Assembly: GCF_002564105.1 (NCBI RefSeq)
Contig: NZ_PDBX01000001.1
Location: 4,402,001-4,466,000 of the forward strand
Length of the DNA stretch: 64,000 nucleotides
From: Collimonas sp. PA-H2
Lineage (GTDB): Bacteria; Pseudomonadota; Gammaproteobacteria; Burkholderiales; Burkholderiaceae_D
Direction: 5' to 3'
In this document: positions 53,174-61,887 of the stretch, piece after piece
How the letters are laid out: each line of letters opens with the position of its first letter
Numbering within the stretch: the stretch's first letter is position 1
Translations under genes and position numbers: made by a program
The notes under the pieces: model-generated
Databases searched by the model: none
Seen by the model: only the letters and a program-made list of their open reading frames with translations
What the model was told of the DNA's origin: nothing

Positions 53174-54067
53174 ATGAACCATGAAATCGTTTTTATCGGC
53201 CTCGGCAATATGGGTTTGCCGATGGCGCTCAACCTGGTGAAAGCCGGCCATAAGGTCAGCGGCCATGACCTGGTCGCCGCCAGCGTCGAGAAATTTGCCG
53301 CCGGCGGCGGCAGCACCGGCAATGAGCTGGCCGCCGCTGTCGGCGCCGCCAAGGTGATCATCACCATGCTGCCTGCCAGCCGCCATGTCGAAGGAGCCTA
53401 TCTCGGCGCCAGCGGCATCCTGGCACAGGCCGCGCCCGGCACTTTGCTGATCGACTGCTCCACCATCGCTCCCGACGCCGCTCGCAAGGTGGCGGCGGCA
53501 GCGCACGCGAAGGGCTTCGTCATGCTCGATGCGCCGGTCTCCGGCGGCACCGGCGGTGCGCTGGCTGGCACGTTGACTTTCATGGTCGGCGGTTCGGACG
53601 AAGGCTTTGCCGCGGCCAAGCCGTATCTGGAAAAGATGGGCAAGGCGATCTTCCATGCCGGCGACAACGGCAGCGGCCAGACCGTCAAGGTGTGCAACAA
53701 CATGTTGCTGGGAATCCTGATGATAGGCACTTCGGAAGCGATCCGGCTGGGCATGGCCAACGGCATGGATCCCAAGGTGCTGTCGGAAATCATGGCCAAG
53801 AGCTCGGGCCGCAACTGGGCGCTGGAAGTCTACAACCCTTGTCCAGGCGTGATGGAAAATGCACCGGCATCCAAGGGCTACAGCGGCGGTTTCGGCGTCG
53901 ACCTGATGCTGAAGGACCTGGGGCTGGCGGTGGAGAATTCGCTGTCGACCGGCAGCAGCGTGCCGCTGGGCGCGCTGGCGCGCAACCTGTACGATATCCA
54001 TAGCAAGAGCGGCGCCGGCGGCCTGGATTTCTCCAGCATTTTCAACATGCTGGCCAAGGCCGAGTGA
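53174..54067 (+). CDS. mmsB: 3-hydroxyisobutyrate dehydrogenase
   Basis: A 297-residue beta-hydroxyacid dehydrogenase oxidising 3-hydroxyisobutyrate to methylmalonate semialdehyde, the substrate of MmsA. FIGLGNMGLPMALNLVKAGH is the nucleotide motif, DAPVSGGTGGALAGTLTFMV the substrate loop, and Lys in GSGQTVKVCNNMLLGILM the catalytic residue. The ATG at 53174 matches the family start. It is 72 bases after mmsA and is followed by a strong hairpin. Confidence 0.94.
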   Translation: MNHEIVFIGLGNMGLPMALNLVKAGHKVSGHDLVAASVEKFAAGGGSTGNELAAAVGAAKVIITMLPASRHVEGAYLGASGILAQAAPGTLLIDCSTIAPDAARKVAAAAHAKGFVMLDAPVSGGTGGALAGTLTFMVGGSDEGFAAAKPYLEKMGKAIFHAGDNGSGQTVKVCNNMLLGILMIGTSEAIRLGMANGMDPKVLSEIMAKSSGRNWALEVYNPCPGVMENAPASKGYSGGFGVDLMLKDLGLAVENSLSTGSSVPLGALARNLYDIHSKSGAGGLDFSSIFNMLAKAE

Positions 54068-54109
54068 GTTGCGGACGATAGCAATCCCGGCTTGAAAAGA
54101 CCTTGCTTG

Positions 54110-54148
54110 CTTGCCGCGGACCAGCGCCGCGGCAAGGCGCGACGTTTT
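54110..54148. terminator. Hairpin between convergent mmsB and desuccinylase genes
   Basis: CTTGCCGCGG (54110-54119) pairs with CCGCGGCAAG (54127-54136) around a seven-base loop. TTTTT follows after eight bases. The stem is strong but the T-run is displaced, so intrinsic termination is probable rather than certain. Confidence 0.45.
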
Positions 54149-55138
54149 TCACTGCCAGTTCTCAAGCGCGCGGGCCAGGCGCATCACGGTGACGCCCGGA
54201 CCGAGATGGCGCAGCGACGGCATGACGATCACGCAATCGTCATAAGGCGTGACAATTTGCTTGTCGCCGTCACGCGCGATGACGGTGCCGGCGCGTTCAA
54301 TCATTTCCAGGCCGCGAAAATCCTGCGCGAATTCAAAATCCATCGTGTCGGCGATGACTGCCTGCGTTACCTGCAGCACCTGCTGCAGCGCAGGCTCGGC
54401 ATGCAGCATGAAATCCTTCAGATCCGCCGCGGCGAGCACGCCAGTCTTGCTCAGGAAACGAGACGCCGCATCCAGCGCAACGTCCTTGCTGCGCACCGAG
54501 AAGTGCTGCCCGGTTTCGATCAGCAAGGCATTCTTCGGACTGGCAGGGTCGCCGAAAGCGCCATAGTCGCGCAGCCGTTTGCCGTTGGCATGGCCACCGT
54601 CGACGATCACGTGTTCGGGAACGCCGATGTCGGCGGCAAAACGGATGCCTTTGGCCAGCGGGCCGCTGAGCATCAGCGGCGGCGCTGCTTCATGCATGGA
54701 GTGCAGGTCGAGCAGGAAATCGGCACTGTCGACGATAGGCCGCAACGCGCGCGCGCGGCGCAATTCCAGCGAGTCATCGGCGCTGTCCAGTCTTGCCGCC
54801 GACCAGACGCGATTCATGTCTTCGTCAATGAAGCGGCTTGCATCCGGGTTGCCGCTGTCGAAACGGCGATAGGCATCGACGTTGCCGAAGCCGAGCGTGA
54901 GGCGACCTTTTGCCGGACGCACTCCTGATCGCAGCAGCTGGTCTACGGCGATCGCGCCGCTGACTTCGTTGCCGTGGGTGAGCGCCAGGATCATGGCATG
55001 CGGACCGGCCACGCCGCTGTCGAAAGTATGCATGTAATCGACGCCCGTATTGCCAGTCTTCCACGCGGCGATATCGGGAAAAGCCACCTCGATCGGATAT
55101 TCATGCAATTTTGCACGAATCTGTTCCAAGGTTTTCAT
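54149..55138 (-). CDS. Succinylglutamate desuccinylase/aspartoacylase family protein
   Basis: A 329-residue zinc hydrolase of the M14-like AstE/AspA family. ALTHGNEVSGAIAVDQLL supplies the metal-binding His and Glu, and FLLDLHSMHEAAPPLML the second His; RFIDEDMNRVWSA is the conserved substrate-binding region. It removes an acyl group from an N-acyl amino acid. The ATG at 55138 is set by GGAG and family length. It follows the MHS transporter gene by 64 bases on the same strand, suggesting that the transported compound is its substrate. Confidence 0.88.
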   Translation of the reverse strand: MKTLEQIRAKLHEYPIEVAFPDIAAWKTGNTGVDYMHTFDSGVAGPHAMILALTHGNEVSGAIAVDQLLRSGVRPAKGRLTLGFGNVDAYRRFDSGNPDASRFIDEDMNRVWSAARLDSADDSLELRRARALRPIVDSADFLLDLHSMHEAAPPLMLSGPLAKGIRFAADIGVPEHVIVDGGHANGKRLRDYGAFGDPASPKNALLIETGQHFSVRSKDVALDAASRFLSKTGVLAAADLKDFMLHAEPALQQVLQVTQAVIADTMDFEFAQDFRGLEMIERAGTVIARDGDKQIVTPYDDCVIVMPSLRHLGPGVTVMRLARALENWQ

Positions 55139-55202
55139 AAAGCGTTGCTCCTGTTCGAAAAAACTGAATATAATTGCTGCGTAAAATGAGAATGCAGCCG
55201 GT

Positions 55203-56519
55203 TCAGACCGGTCCGCGCCGCGCCATCCGGCGCCCCAACGCGAGCACCGCTGCAATGCTGATCAAGGCCGTCGCCATCACATAAAAACTGGGCGCCAGTT
55301 TGCTCTCCGTGAAGGCAATCATCCAGGTGACGATCAGCGGCGCGAAGCCGCCAAACAAGGTGACGGAAAAGTTATAGCTGAGGGCAAGTCCGGTGCCGCG
55401 GGTACTGGTCGGGAAGATGTCCGACAGCATCGCAGGTATAGGTCCGAGGCAGGCAGCGATCAATATCCCGACCAGGCCCTGGACCAGCATCAAGGTGCCG
55501 ACCGTCGGCCAGGTTGTCAATAAGAGGAACAGGGGATAGGAGGTGCAGGCGATCGTCAGCATCGCCATCGACAAGACGCGGAAGCGGCCGTAGCGGTCCG
55601 ATAGTGCGCCAAACAGCGGCGCGCTGATCATCAAGACCAGCCCGGTCACCATCGCGCTCAGAAATGAAGAAGTGGCAGGAATGTGCAATTGTTTTAATGC
55701 ATAGGTGGGCATATACAATTTATGCACGTAGTTGAATGCGGTAGCGCCGGAAACCACCCCTATGCCCAGCAGCAGATTGATGCGGTCGCGCAGCAGGACA
55801 ACTTTCAACGGCGACTGTTCCGGCTTGGCCGCCGCAATCTTCTTGAATTCCGGGGTTTCATCGATCTGGCTGCGGATATACAGGCCTACCGGTCCGATCA
55901 GCAAACCGACGCCAAACGCCAGCCGCCAGCCCCAGTCGTCCAGCTGACTCTCTGTCAGAGTAAAACTGAGCAGCGCGCTGACTCCGGCGGCCAGCACGGT
56001 CGCCAGTCCCTGGGTCGACAATTGCCAGCTGGCGAAGAAGCCACGCCGTTTGGCATCGGCATGCTCGACCATGAATGCAGTTGCCGCGCCGAATTCGCCG
56101 CCGGTGGAAAAGCCTTGCAGCATGCGGGCCACGATCACGATCAGGGGAGAGGCAATGCCGATTTGTGCATAGGTCGGAGCAAAAGCAATCATCGCCGTGC
56201 CAATCATCATGACAAAGATGGATACGGTCAGCGATGCTTTGCGTCCGGCCCGGTCTGCATAGGAACCCAGGACAATGGCGCCTAGCGGGCGCATGACGAA
56301 GGAAATCCCGAATGTGCCGACGCTTAGCAGCAAGGAAGTGGTTTCGTCCGCTGCCGGAAAGAACAGCTTACCGATCACGATCGCGAAATAGCCGTAGATC
56401 AGCAAATCATAGAATTCGAGTGCGTTGCCGATGCTGGCCGCGCAGATTTCTTTCCAGGGATTGCCAGGTTTGCTGACCGGCAAGCTGCGGGTTTCCAGTG
56501 TTCGTGGCTGTGATGACAT
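55203..56519 (-). CDS. MFS transporter, metabolite:H+ symporter (MHS) family
   Basis: A 438-residue permease with twelve predicted membrane helices. SIGNALEFYDLLIYGYFAIV is the typical first-helix MHS motif, and GSYADRAGRKASLTVSIFVM the loop 2-3 MFS motif; GFSTGGEFGAATAFMVEHA is also diagnostic. MHS members import proline, betaine, citrate, shikimate or ketoglutarate. GGAG lies eight bases before the ATG at 56519. It forms a probable unit with the LysR gene upstream and the desuccinylase downstream. Confidence 0.93.
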   Translation of the reverse strand: MSSQPRTLETRSLPVSKPGNPWKEICAASIGNALEFYDLLIYGYFAIVIGKLFFPAADETTSLLLSVGTFGISFVMRPLGAIVLGSYADRAGRKASLTVSIFVMMIGTAMIAFAPTYAQIGIASPLIVIVARMLQGFSTGGEFGAATAFMVEHADAKRRGFFASWQLSTQGLATVLAAGVSALLSFTLTESQLDDWGWRLAFGVGLLIGPVGLYIRSQIDETPEFKKIAAAKPEQSPLKVVLLRDRINLLLGIGVVSGATAFNYVHKLYMPTYALKQLHIPATSSFLSAMVTGLVLMISAPLFGALSDRYGRFRVLSMAMLTIACTSYPLFLLLTTWPTVGTLMLVQGLVGILIAACLGPIPAMLSDIFPTSTRGTGLALSYNFSVTLFGGFAPLIVTWMIAFTESKLAPSFYVMATALISIAAVLALGRRMARRGPV

Positions 56520-56754
56520 GCGATGGCTCCAGAATTGTTGTTTTTTGCGTTTCATCTAGTGCGAAAATGCACGATGCGCGCTATTTTTTGATTTTCAAAG
56601 ACTGGCTGACGGCTGTGCCTGCAGAGCATCCTGCGGCGGATCGCGTCAGCAATTTTTGAAAATTTCAGGAAGTATAGGGAGCGTACGGCAGTCCCGATTG
56701 CCGTTTCGGCACAGGCTTGTGCTTTTTATTGCGATCGCGCTTTGCTATCTGATA

Positions 56755-57669
56755 TCACAGGTCATCGACGGCGTCTGCAGAAACGCCTTCCCAGATCGCT
56801 TTGACCAGCGCATTGGCGTTGCCCCGCATGCGATAGAGGGAAATATCGAAGCCGACGCGCATGTCGGCATCGCCGACCAGCAGCAGATTGCCTTGCTTTA
56901 AATCGTCCTGCACCAGCCGTTGCGGTAGCCAGGCCAGGCCGGCGCCACGCTTCGCCATTTCCAGGATCGACTCGTAGGAGTCGGCCTGGTAGCCCATGCG
57001 CAGCGACAGTTTTTTCGGCAAGCCGGCCAGATGCCTGGCGAGCACGCCGCGCAGCGTCAGCGACTGCGAAAAGGCCAGCCAGGGAATGGGGCTTGCCGCA
57101 TCGCCGGCCGGCAAACGGAATTTGGGCTGTCCTTTGGCATCCGAGGCGCTGACCGGCAATAGCATCTCGCGCGCAAGCGTGACGGATTCGTAACGCTGTG
57201 GATCAATCAGCAGGCGCGTCGCCGGGCTGGAGTAAATGACCAGCAAGTCGACATCACCGCTCGCCAAGCGCAAGATGACCTCTTGCGCGCCACCGGTGCT
57301 GACCGAGACCGGAAAGGGGCCGAAACGCTGGTTGATCGTTTCATACCAGCCCGGGAAAAAAGTGCGCGCCAGGGTACGGCCGGTGGCGACCCGCAAGATT
57401 TCCTCCGGAGGCTGGGCGCTATCCTGCAATTGCGCCCGGGCCGCGTGCAGGACATCGATCGCATGTGTCGCTGCATCGAGAAACAATTTGCCAGCCGGGG
57501 TCAGGGACAGCGGCTGCGTGCGCGCCACCAATTCTGCGCCCACCCATTGCTCCAGTGCGTGGATGCGGCGCCCGAAGGCTGGATGCGTGACAAAGCGGTT
57601 TTCCGCAGCGCGAGAAAAACTGCGTGTCCGAGCCAGTTCGACAAAATCTTCAAGCCAGGTCAATTGCAT
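56755..57669 (-). CDS. LysR family transcriptional regulator
   Basis: A 304-residue LysR protein. The DNA-binding helix is SFSRAAENRFVTHPAFGRRI, where HPAFGRR replaces the usual HSTVSRR-like pattern but matches a known LysR subgroup. The effector domain runs ILRVATGRTLARTFFPGWYE to the end. It is on the same strand as, and about 235 bases upstream of, the MHS transporter and desuccinylase genes, so local control is plausible. Confidence 0.9.
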   Translation of the reverse strand: MQLTWLEDFVELARTRSFSRAAENRFVTHPAFGRRIHALEQWVGAELVARTQPLSLTPAGKLFLDAATHAIDVLHAARAQLQDSAQPPEEILRVATGRTLARTFFPGWYETINQRFGPFPVSVSTGGAQEVILRLASGDVDLLVIYSSPATRLLIDPQRYESVTLAREMLLPVSASDAKGQPKFRLPAGDAASPIPWLAFSQSLTLRGVLARHLAGLPKKLSLRMGYQADSYESILEMAKRGAGLAWLPQRLVQDDLKQGNLLLVGDADMRVGFDISLYRMRGNANALVKAIWEGVSADAVDDL

Positions 57670-57735
57670 TTTTACTCTCGTAATACTGGAATAGGAATAG
57701 CCGTCTCCGCATGCGGCGGCAAGCTGTCTGGTCCG

Positions 57736-58023
57736 TTAGCCGGACTTGAGCAGGCGCTTGCGCTCTGCTGTGTACGACCACCATGGCAGCGGCTCGGCGC
57801 CTTCCATGTAGCGCACCACCGACATGAACACATCGATCACGCAGGGATCGTGGCGGGCGCCGGTGGCGACACATAAGGCTTCATACATCTGCAGCGGCGA
57901 TTTGCCGATCAGTTGCGCCGGCTGCAGGATGCCGATGCAGCGCAGGTCGGCGGCGCCAGCCTTGCCGATATTCGGCAAGTCCTCCAGTTTCACCACGGCG
58001 TCTCTTTCCAGGTACTTGGGCAT
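57736..58023 (-). CDS. Helix-hairpin-helix protein (Cdd1/pathogenicity locus family)
   Basis: A 95-residue protein. KLEDLPNIGKAGAADLRCIG is a helix-hairpin-helix, and MYEALCVATGARHDPCVIDV plus VRYMEGAEPLPWWSYT are typical of the small Cdd1-like family (PF11731), whose role is unknown. The ATG at 58023 starts at the family N-terminus. It is divergent from the Rrf2 gene, so operator site 1 may also control it. Confidence 0.82.
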   Translation of the reverse strand: MPKYLERDAVVKLEDLPNIGKAGAADLRCIGILQPAQLIGKSPLQMYEALCVATGARHDPCVIDVFMSVVRYMEGAEPLPWWSYTAERKRLLKSG

Positions 58024-58107
58024 GTTGTTCTCGTCATTTTGATAGTGATCAGCCGCTTGCGCCGGCAGCCTCATAAGCATATACCAAGATATTCGTTGCA
58101 CGATTAT

Positions 58108-58128
58108 CTGTATGGAATATAATTACAG
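58108..58128. promoter_or_regulatory. Rrf2-type operator, site 1
   Basis: CTGTA-N11-TACAG, immediately before the Rrf2 ATG at 58130. The same half-sites and spacing recur at sites 2 and 3. Confidence 0.6.
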
Positions 58129-58129
58129 T

Positions 58130-58564
58130 ATGAAGTCCAGTCGATTTGCCGTCGCGGCGCATATCTTAGTCAGCGTGGAGTACGCCACCAGGGGCGGGGA
58201 AGTGTATTTCCCGTCCACGGCGATCGCCGCCAGCGTCAATACTAATCCTGTTTTCGTGCGCGAGCTGCTGCGCAAGCTGAGCAAGGCCAAGCTGGTGGTG
58301 ACCAAGGAAGGCAAGGGCGGCGGCGTGCAGCTGGCGCGGCCGGCATCTGCCATCAACCTGGCGGAGATTTACCAGGCGGTAGAGGAAGGGCCGGTGCTAA
58401 AGCACAATACGCGCTCGAAAGACCTGTGCTGCCCGGTCAGTTGCGGCATGGACATGGTGCTGGACCCGGTGGTGTCGGAGGTGGAAAGCGCCTTGCTGGA
58501 TATTTTGCGGGAAAGAAAGCTGTGCGAGCTGGTTAACAAGATTGCTGACAAGACTGGCAAATAG
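58130..58564 (+). CDS. Rrf2 family transcriptional regulator
   Basis: A 144-residue Rrf2 protein. SSRFAVAAHILVSVEYATRG leads into the winged helix with SVNTNPVFVRELLRKLSKAK and KEGKGGGVQLARPA. Two adjacent cysteines and a third in DLCCPVSCG could hold an iron-sulfur cluster or sense electrophiles, though spacing differs from IscR. The ATG at 58130 is used; one at 58112 would place the operator inside the gene. It is followed by an MFS exporter gene with two matching operators, so repression of that exporter is likely. Confidence 0.9.
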   Translation: MKSSRFAVAAHILVSVEYATRGGEVYFPSTAIAASVNTNPVFVRELLRKLSKAKLVVTKEGKGGGVQLARPASAINLAEIYQAVEEGPVLKHNTRSKDLCCPVSCGMDMVLDPVVSEVESALLDILRERKLCELVNKIADKTGK

Positions 58565-58579
58565 GCTGTTTTTTTGCGG

Positions 58580-58608
58580 TTAACTGTATTCTGGTACATT
58601 ACAGTTAA
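58580..58608. promoter_or_regulatory. Rrf2-type operator, site 2
   Basis: TTAACTGTA-N11-TACAGTTAA is a perfect nine-base inverted repeat. It lies 16 bases after the Rrf2 gene and about 220 bases before the MFS exporter. Confidence 0.7.
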
Positions 58609-58653
58609 TCTTGCCGGGGGCAGGAGGATCATTTCGATCCTATTTTTATATTC

Positions 58654-58682
58654 TTAACTGTATCTTAAAATAATACAGTTTA
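58654..58682. promoter_or_regulatory. Rrf2-type operator, site 3
   Basis: TTAACTGTA-N11-TACAGTTTA repeats site 2 with one arm mismatch and the same spacing. The centre-to-centre distance from site 2 is 74 bases, about seven helical turns. It lies upstream of the MFS exporter. Confidence 0.7.
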
Positions 58683-58828
58683 ATCGGGGCGTATCGCTTC
58701 GATGCCATTGCAGTGCAGCTGGCGAGCGGTAGTGGTGGTGGTAGTGGGTCAAGGCCGGCTGGTCTGAATCAATTTTTTATTCGACTTATTTAAGCGCTGG
58801 TCCTGAACCAGGCGCAGGGGAGTTTTAC

Positions 58829-60076
58829 ATGGAAAAAAATCTGGCCGCGCTCAGCGCGCAAAACGACAGCCTTCTGGATATGCCGGCCCCTGCGGCCAGC
58901 GCGGCATCGCCGCTGCGCTCCTGGCTGTCGGTGGTGTCGGTGGCGATAGGCGCTTTTGCTTTCGTGACGACGGAATTCTTGCCGGTGGGTTTGCTGCCGC
59001 AGATCGCCAGCGATCTTGGCGTATCGCCGGGCACGGCGGGCCTGATGGTGACCACGCCCGGCATCATCGCCGCCATTTCGGCGCCGGGCCTGATGCTGGG
59101 AGCGGGGCGCATCGACCGCCGCTTCATCCTGCTTGTCTTGTCGATCCTGCTGCTGACATCGAACCTGGTATCCGCCTTTGCCCCTAGCTTCGGCATCATG
59201 CTGCTGGGGCGCGCCTTGCTGGGGGCTGCCCTGGGCGGCTTCTGGACGCTGGCGCTGGCGACCGCGGGGCGGCTGGTGCGGCAAGAGCACGCGGCCAAGG
59301 CGACCGCGATGATACTCAGCGGCGTTACCTTCGCTACCGTGATCGGCGTACCGCTCGGCACCTTCATCAGCGGCCTGTATTCCTGGCGCGCATCGTTCAT
59401 CGCCACCGGCGCGCTGGCGGCGCTGGCCCTGGCGGCGCAAGCCTTGCTGCTGCCAGCCTTGCCGTCGAAAGCGGCGATCCGTTTCAGCGACCTGCGCGCC
59501 CTGCTGAGCCGGGCGACTGCCCGCAAGAGCTTGCTGATGGTGGCGCTGGTGTTTGGCGCGCATTTCTCGTCCTACACCTATGTCACGCCTTTCCTCGCGC
59601 AAAACAATTTCAGCCTGTCGGCGATTACCTCGGTATTGCTGGGATTCGGGTTTGTCGGCTTTATCGCCAACCTGGCGATCTCCACGACCGTGACACGTCA
59701 TCTGCAGGCTTCGCTGTTCGCCATGGTAGCGATCCTGCTGGTCGCTTTGGCGACATTGCCGCTGGCGCATGCATCGCCGGCCGCGGTGACCGTGATGGTG
59801 CTGGCCTGGGGAGTTGCCTTCGGCGCCATCCCGCTGTGCCTCAGCATCTGGCTGCAGCTATCTTCGCCGGATTTGCCGGAGGCCGGCTCGGCGCTGTTCG
59901 TCAGTATTGTCCAGGTAGCGATCGCGCTGGGTTCCTTCACTGGTGGCGTGGTGGTCGATGCGGTGGGAATTTCCGCCACGCTGTGGCTGGGTGGATTCCT
60001 GGCGATGACCAGCCTGGCGGTGATTGCCAGCTTTGGCATGGGTAACAAGAAGCTGGCGGAAATACTCAGCAAGTAA
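58829..60076 (+). CDS. MFS transporter, drug/sugar efflux (AraJ/DHA1 type)
   Basis: A 415-residue MFS protein with twelve predicted helices. VAIGAFAFVTTEFLPVGLLP is the diagnostic first helix of the AraJ/SotB/YdhP group, and LLGRALLGAALGGFWTLALA the fourth-helix signature. Members export sugars or drugs. GGGGAG lies about seven bases before the ATG. Two Rrf2-type operators lie upstream. Confidence 0.92.
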   Translation: MEKNLAALSAQNDSLLDMPAPAASAASPLRSWLSVVSVAIGAFAFVTTEFLPVGLLPQIASDLGVSPGTAGLMVTTPGIIAAISAPGLMLGAGRIDRRFILLVLSILLLTSNLVSAFAPSFGIMLLGRALLGAALGGFWTLALATAGRLVRQEHAAKATAMILSGVTFATVIGVPLGTFISGLYSWRASFIATGALAALALAAQALLLPALPSKAAIRFSDLRALLSRATARKSLLMVALVFGAHFSSYTYVTPFLAQNNFSLSAITSVLLGFGFVGFIANLAISTTVTRHLQASLFAMVAILLVALATLPLAHASPAAVTVMVLAWGVAFGAIPLCLSIWLQLSSPDLPEAGSALFVSIVQVAIALGSFTGGVVVDAVGISATLWLGGFLAMTSLAVIASFGMGNKKLAEILSK

Positions 60077-60116
60077 TCAAGCAAATCATCAAGTCGGCCA
60101 AGGCCGCTCCGTCTTG

Positions 60117-61040
60117 CTAACCCCGCAGTGGGGCAGCATGGCGCTGCGGCCTTGTTGCATTGGTGCGCGCCGGTTTGGCTGGCGTTGGCCGTGCCGCCCA
60201 TTGTCCTAGCCAGACGCTGAGCAGGATGATCGCTGCCCCCAGTATCTGTAGCGGCGTCAGTTGCTGGTCCAGCACCAGCCAGCCCAGCACGGTGGCGGTT
60301 ACCGGGCTCAACAGACCGAGCGACGCTGCCGCTGCGGCCTGCAGTTTTTGCAGGCCGCGGAACCACAGCCAGTAAGTCAGCCCGGCGCCGACCAGGCCCA
60401 GATAGATGAAGCCGGCGATGTTTTGCGTGCTCAGCGCAGGCAACGGCGGTTCCAGCCATAACGCTAGCGGCAGTAGCAGCAAGCCGCCCGCGCTCAATTG
60501 CCAGGCAGTGAAAGTCAGCGGCGATACCGGTGCGCGCCAGCGTTTGCTGAGCGCGGTGCCTATCGCCATCGCCAACGTGCCCAGCAAGCCGGCGCCTACG
60601 CCCCAGCCATCGAGCGCAGCGGATGGCGTCAACACCAGCAAAGCGACGCCAACGATGCCGGCGGCGCCGGCCAGCAACCCCAGGCGGCGCGGCGCTTCCT
60701 TGAACATCAGCCAGGAAAACAGCAGCACCAGCAGCGGCTGAATGGCGCCGACTGTGGCAGCGACGCCGCCCGGCAAGCGGTAGGCCGAGACGAACAGCAG
60801 CGACCAGAAAATGGTGAAGTTGAGTGCGCCCAGCACGAACACGCGCAGCCACCAGATGCCGCTCGGCAGCTTGTGCAGCAAGACCAGCAGCAACAGGCCG
60901 ACCGGCAGCGCGCGCAGCATTGCCAGCATCAGCGGATGTCCGGCCGGCAGCAGCTGGGTTGTCACCAGGTAGGTGCTGCCCCAGATGGCCGGTGCAATCG
61001 CGGTCAGGAGGATATCGCCAAGAAGTGAATTTTTTCTCAT
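60117..61040 (-). CDS. EamA family (DMT) transporter
   Basis: A 307-residue protein with ten predicted membrane helices in two EamA repeats: AIAPAIWGSTYLVTTQLLPA in the first and AGFIYLGLVGAGLTYWLWFR in the second. It probably exports a metabolite or amino acid. It is divergent from a MarR gene, with two operator-like palindromes between. The ribosome site is weak (AGAGAT). Confidence 0.9.
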   Translation of the reverse strand: MRKNSLLGDILLTAIAPAIWGSTYLVTTQLLPAGHPLMLAMLRALPVGLLLLVLLHKLPSGIWWLRVFVLGALNFTIFWSLLFVSAYRLPGGVAATVGAIQPLLVLLFSWLMFKEAPRRLGLLAGAAGIVGVALLVLTPSAALDGWGVGAGLLGTLAMAIGTALSKRWRAPVSPLTFTAWQLSAGGLLLLPLALWLEPPLPALSTQNIAGFIYLGLVGAGLTYWLWFRGLQKLQAAAAASLGLLSPVTATVLGWLVLDQQLTPLQILGAAIILLSVWLGQWAARPTPAKPARTNATRPQRHAAPLRG

Positions 61041-61059
61041 GATATATCTCTATGTGAAC

Positions 61060-61077
61060 TATCTCTACGTCAAGATA
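61060..61077. promoter_or_regulatory. MarR-type operator, site 1
   Basis: TATCTCTACGTCAAGATA is an 18-base imperfect palindrome, 20 bases from the EamA start. It shares ATCTCT...GTCAAGATA with site 2. Confidence 0.5.
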
Positions 61078-61095
61078 AATACATTTTACAGGAAG

Positions 61096-61115
61096 ATCTC
61101 TTGATGTCAAGATAT
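61096..61115. promoter_or_regulatory. MarR-type operator, site 2
   Basis: ATCTCTTGATGTCAAGATAT contains TCTTGA-TG-TCAAGA. It lies about 40 bases before the MarR start, so it could give autorepression. Confidence 0.5.
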
Positions 61116-61154
61116 GGTCTTGTATCCAATCATCATTTGAATAGAGTGTGCGCA

Positions 61155-61646
61155 ATGACAACGGATAAGGTTGATAAGATTCTTGAGCAGTGGCAAACCG
61201 AGCGTCCGGACCTAGACAGCTCGCCGATGGGCGTGATCGGCCGCATCAGCCGCCTGTCGCATTACCTGGAGCGCGGCGTCAATGACGGCCTGGAGCCGTT
61301 CGGCCTCACCAGCTGGTCGTTCGATGTGCTGGCGACCCTGCGTCGGGCGGGGGCGCCATATCGGCTGTCGCCGAATGCGCTGCTGCAGTCGTTGATGATT
61401 ACCTCGGGCACCATGACCAACCGCATCGATCACCTGGAGCGTGCCGGGCTGGTCGAGCGCGCCCACAATCCGGATGACCGGCGCAGTGTCTTGATCACGC
61501 TGACCGCCGCCGGCCTGGCGCTGGCGGAGCGGGCAGTGGCGGCCCATGTGGGCAATGAGCAGCGCTTGCTGGCGCACATGAATGCCCAGGATCAGGCGCA
61601 GCTGGCGGGCTTGCTGCGGCAGCTGCTGGTCGGGCTGGAATCCTGA
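61155..61646 (+). CDS. MarR family transcriptional regulator
   Basis: A 163-residue MarR protein. LTSWSFDVLATLRRAGAPYR and MITSGTMTNRIDHLERAGLV are the winged helix recognition parts, followed by RAHNPDDRRSVLITLTAAGL, the wing. It likely represses itself and the divergent EamA transporter through the two palindromes. The ATG at 61155 is chosen from family length; ribosome site weak. Confidence 0.92.
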   Translation: MTTDKVDKILEQWQTERPDLDSSPMGVIGRISRLSHYLERGVNDGLEPFGLTSWSFDVLATLRRAGAPYRLSPNALLQSLMITSGTMTNRIDHLERAGLVERAHNPDDRRSVLITLTAAGLALAERAVAAHVGNEQRLLAHMNAQDQAQLAGLLRQLLVGLES

Positions 61647-61835
61647 GATCTAGGCGAGCTGCGCCTTTCCGGAGGCGCGGCCTTCGAAATTAGACTGAAT
61701 GATCGCTCATATTTCGATGTTGATTTAACCCCGGACTGAGTTTTGTGTCGGGTGGGTTGGCGAAGATGCGCTATCGCCAATTGTCTTTTTTATTGATATG
61801 AGATTGAGCACTCATTCCAATAAAATGAATGGGCG

Positions 61836-61871
61836 AAAAAAACGCTGCCCATGATCGGCAGCGTTTTTTTT
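61836..61871. terminator. Bidirectional rho-independent terminator after efp
   Basis: CGCTGCC (61843-61849), loop CATGATC, GGCAGCG (61857-61863), flanked by seven A on one side and eight T on the other. It works in either direction and sits 17 bases after the efp stop. Confidence 0.8.
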
Positions 61872-61887
61872 CAAGCAGAAGAGGCTA

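Noticed and set aside
52154..54001. A 615-codon open frame antisense to mmsA and mmsB
   Set aside because: Spans two real genes on the other strand and has the composition of a shadow frame.
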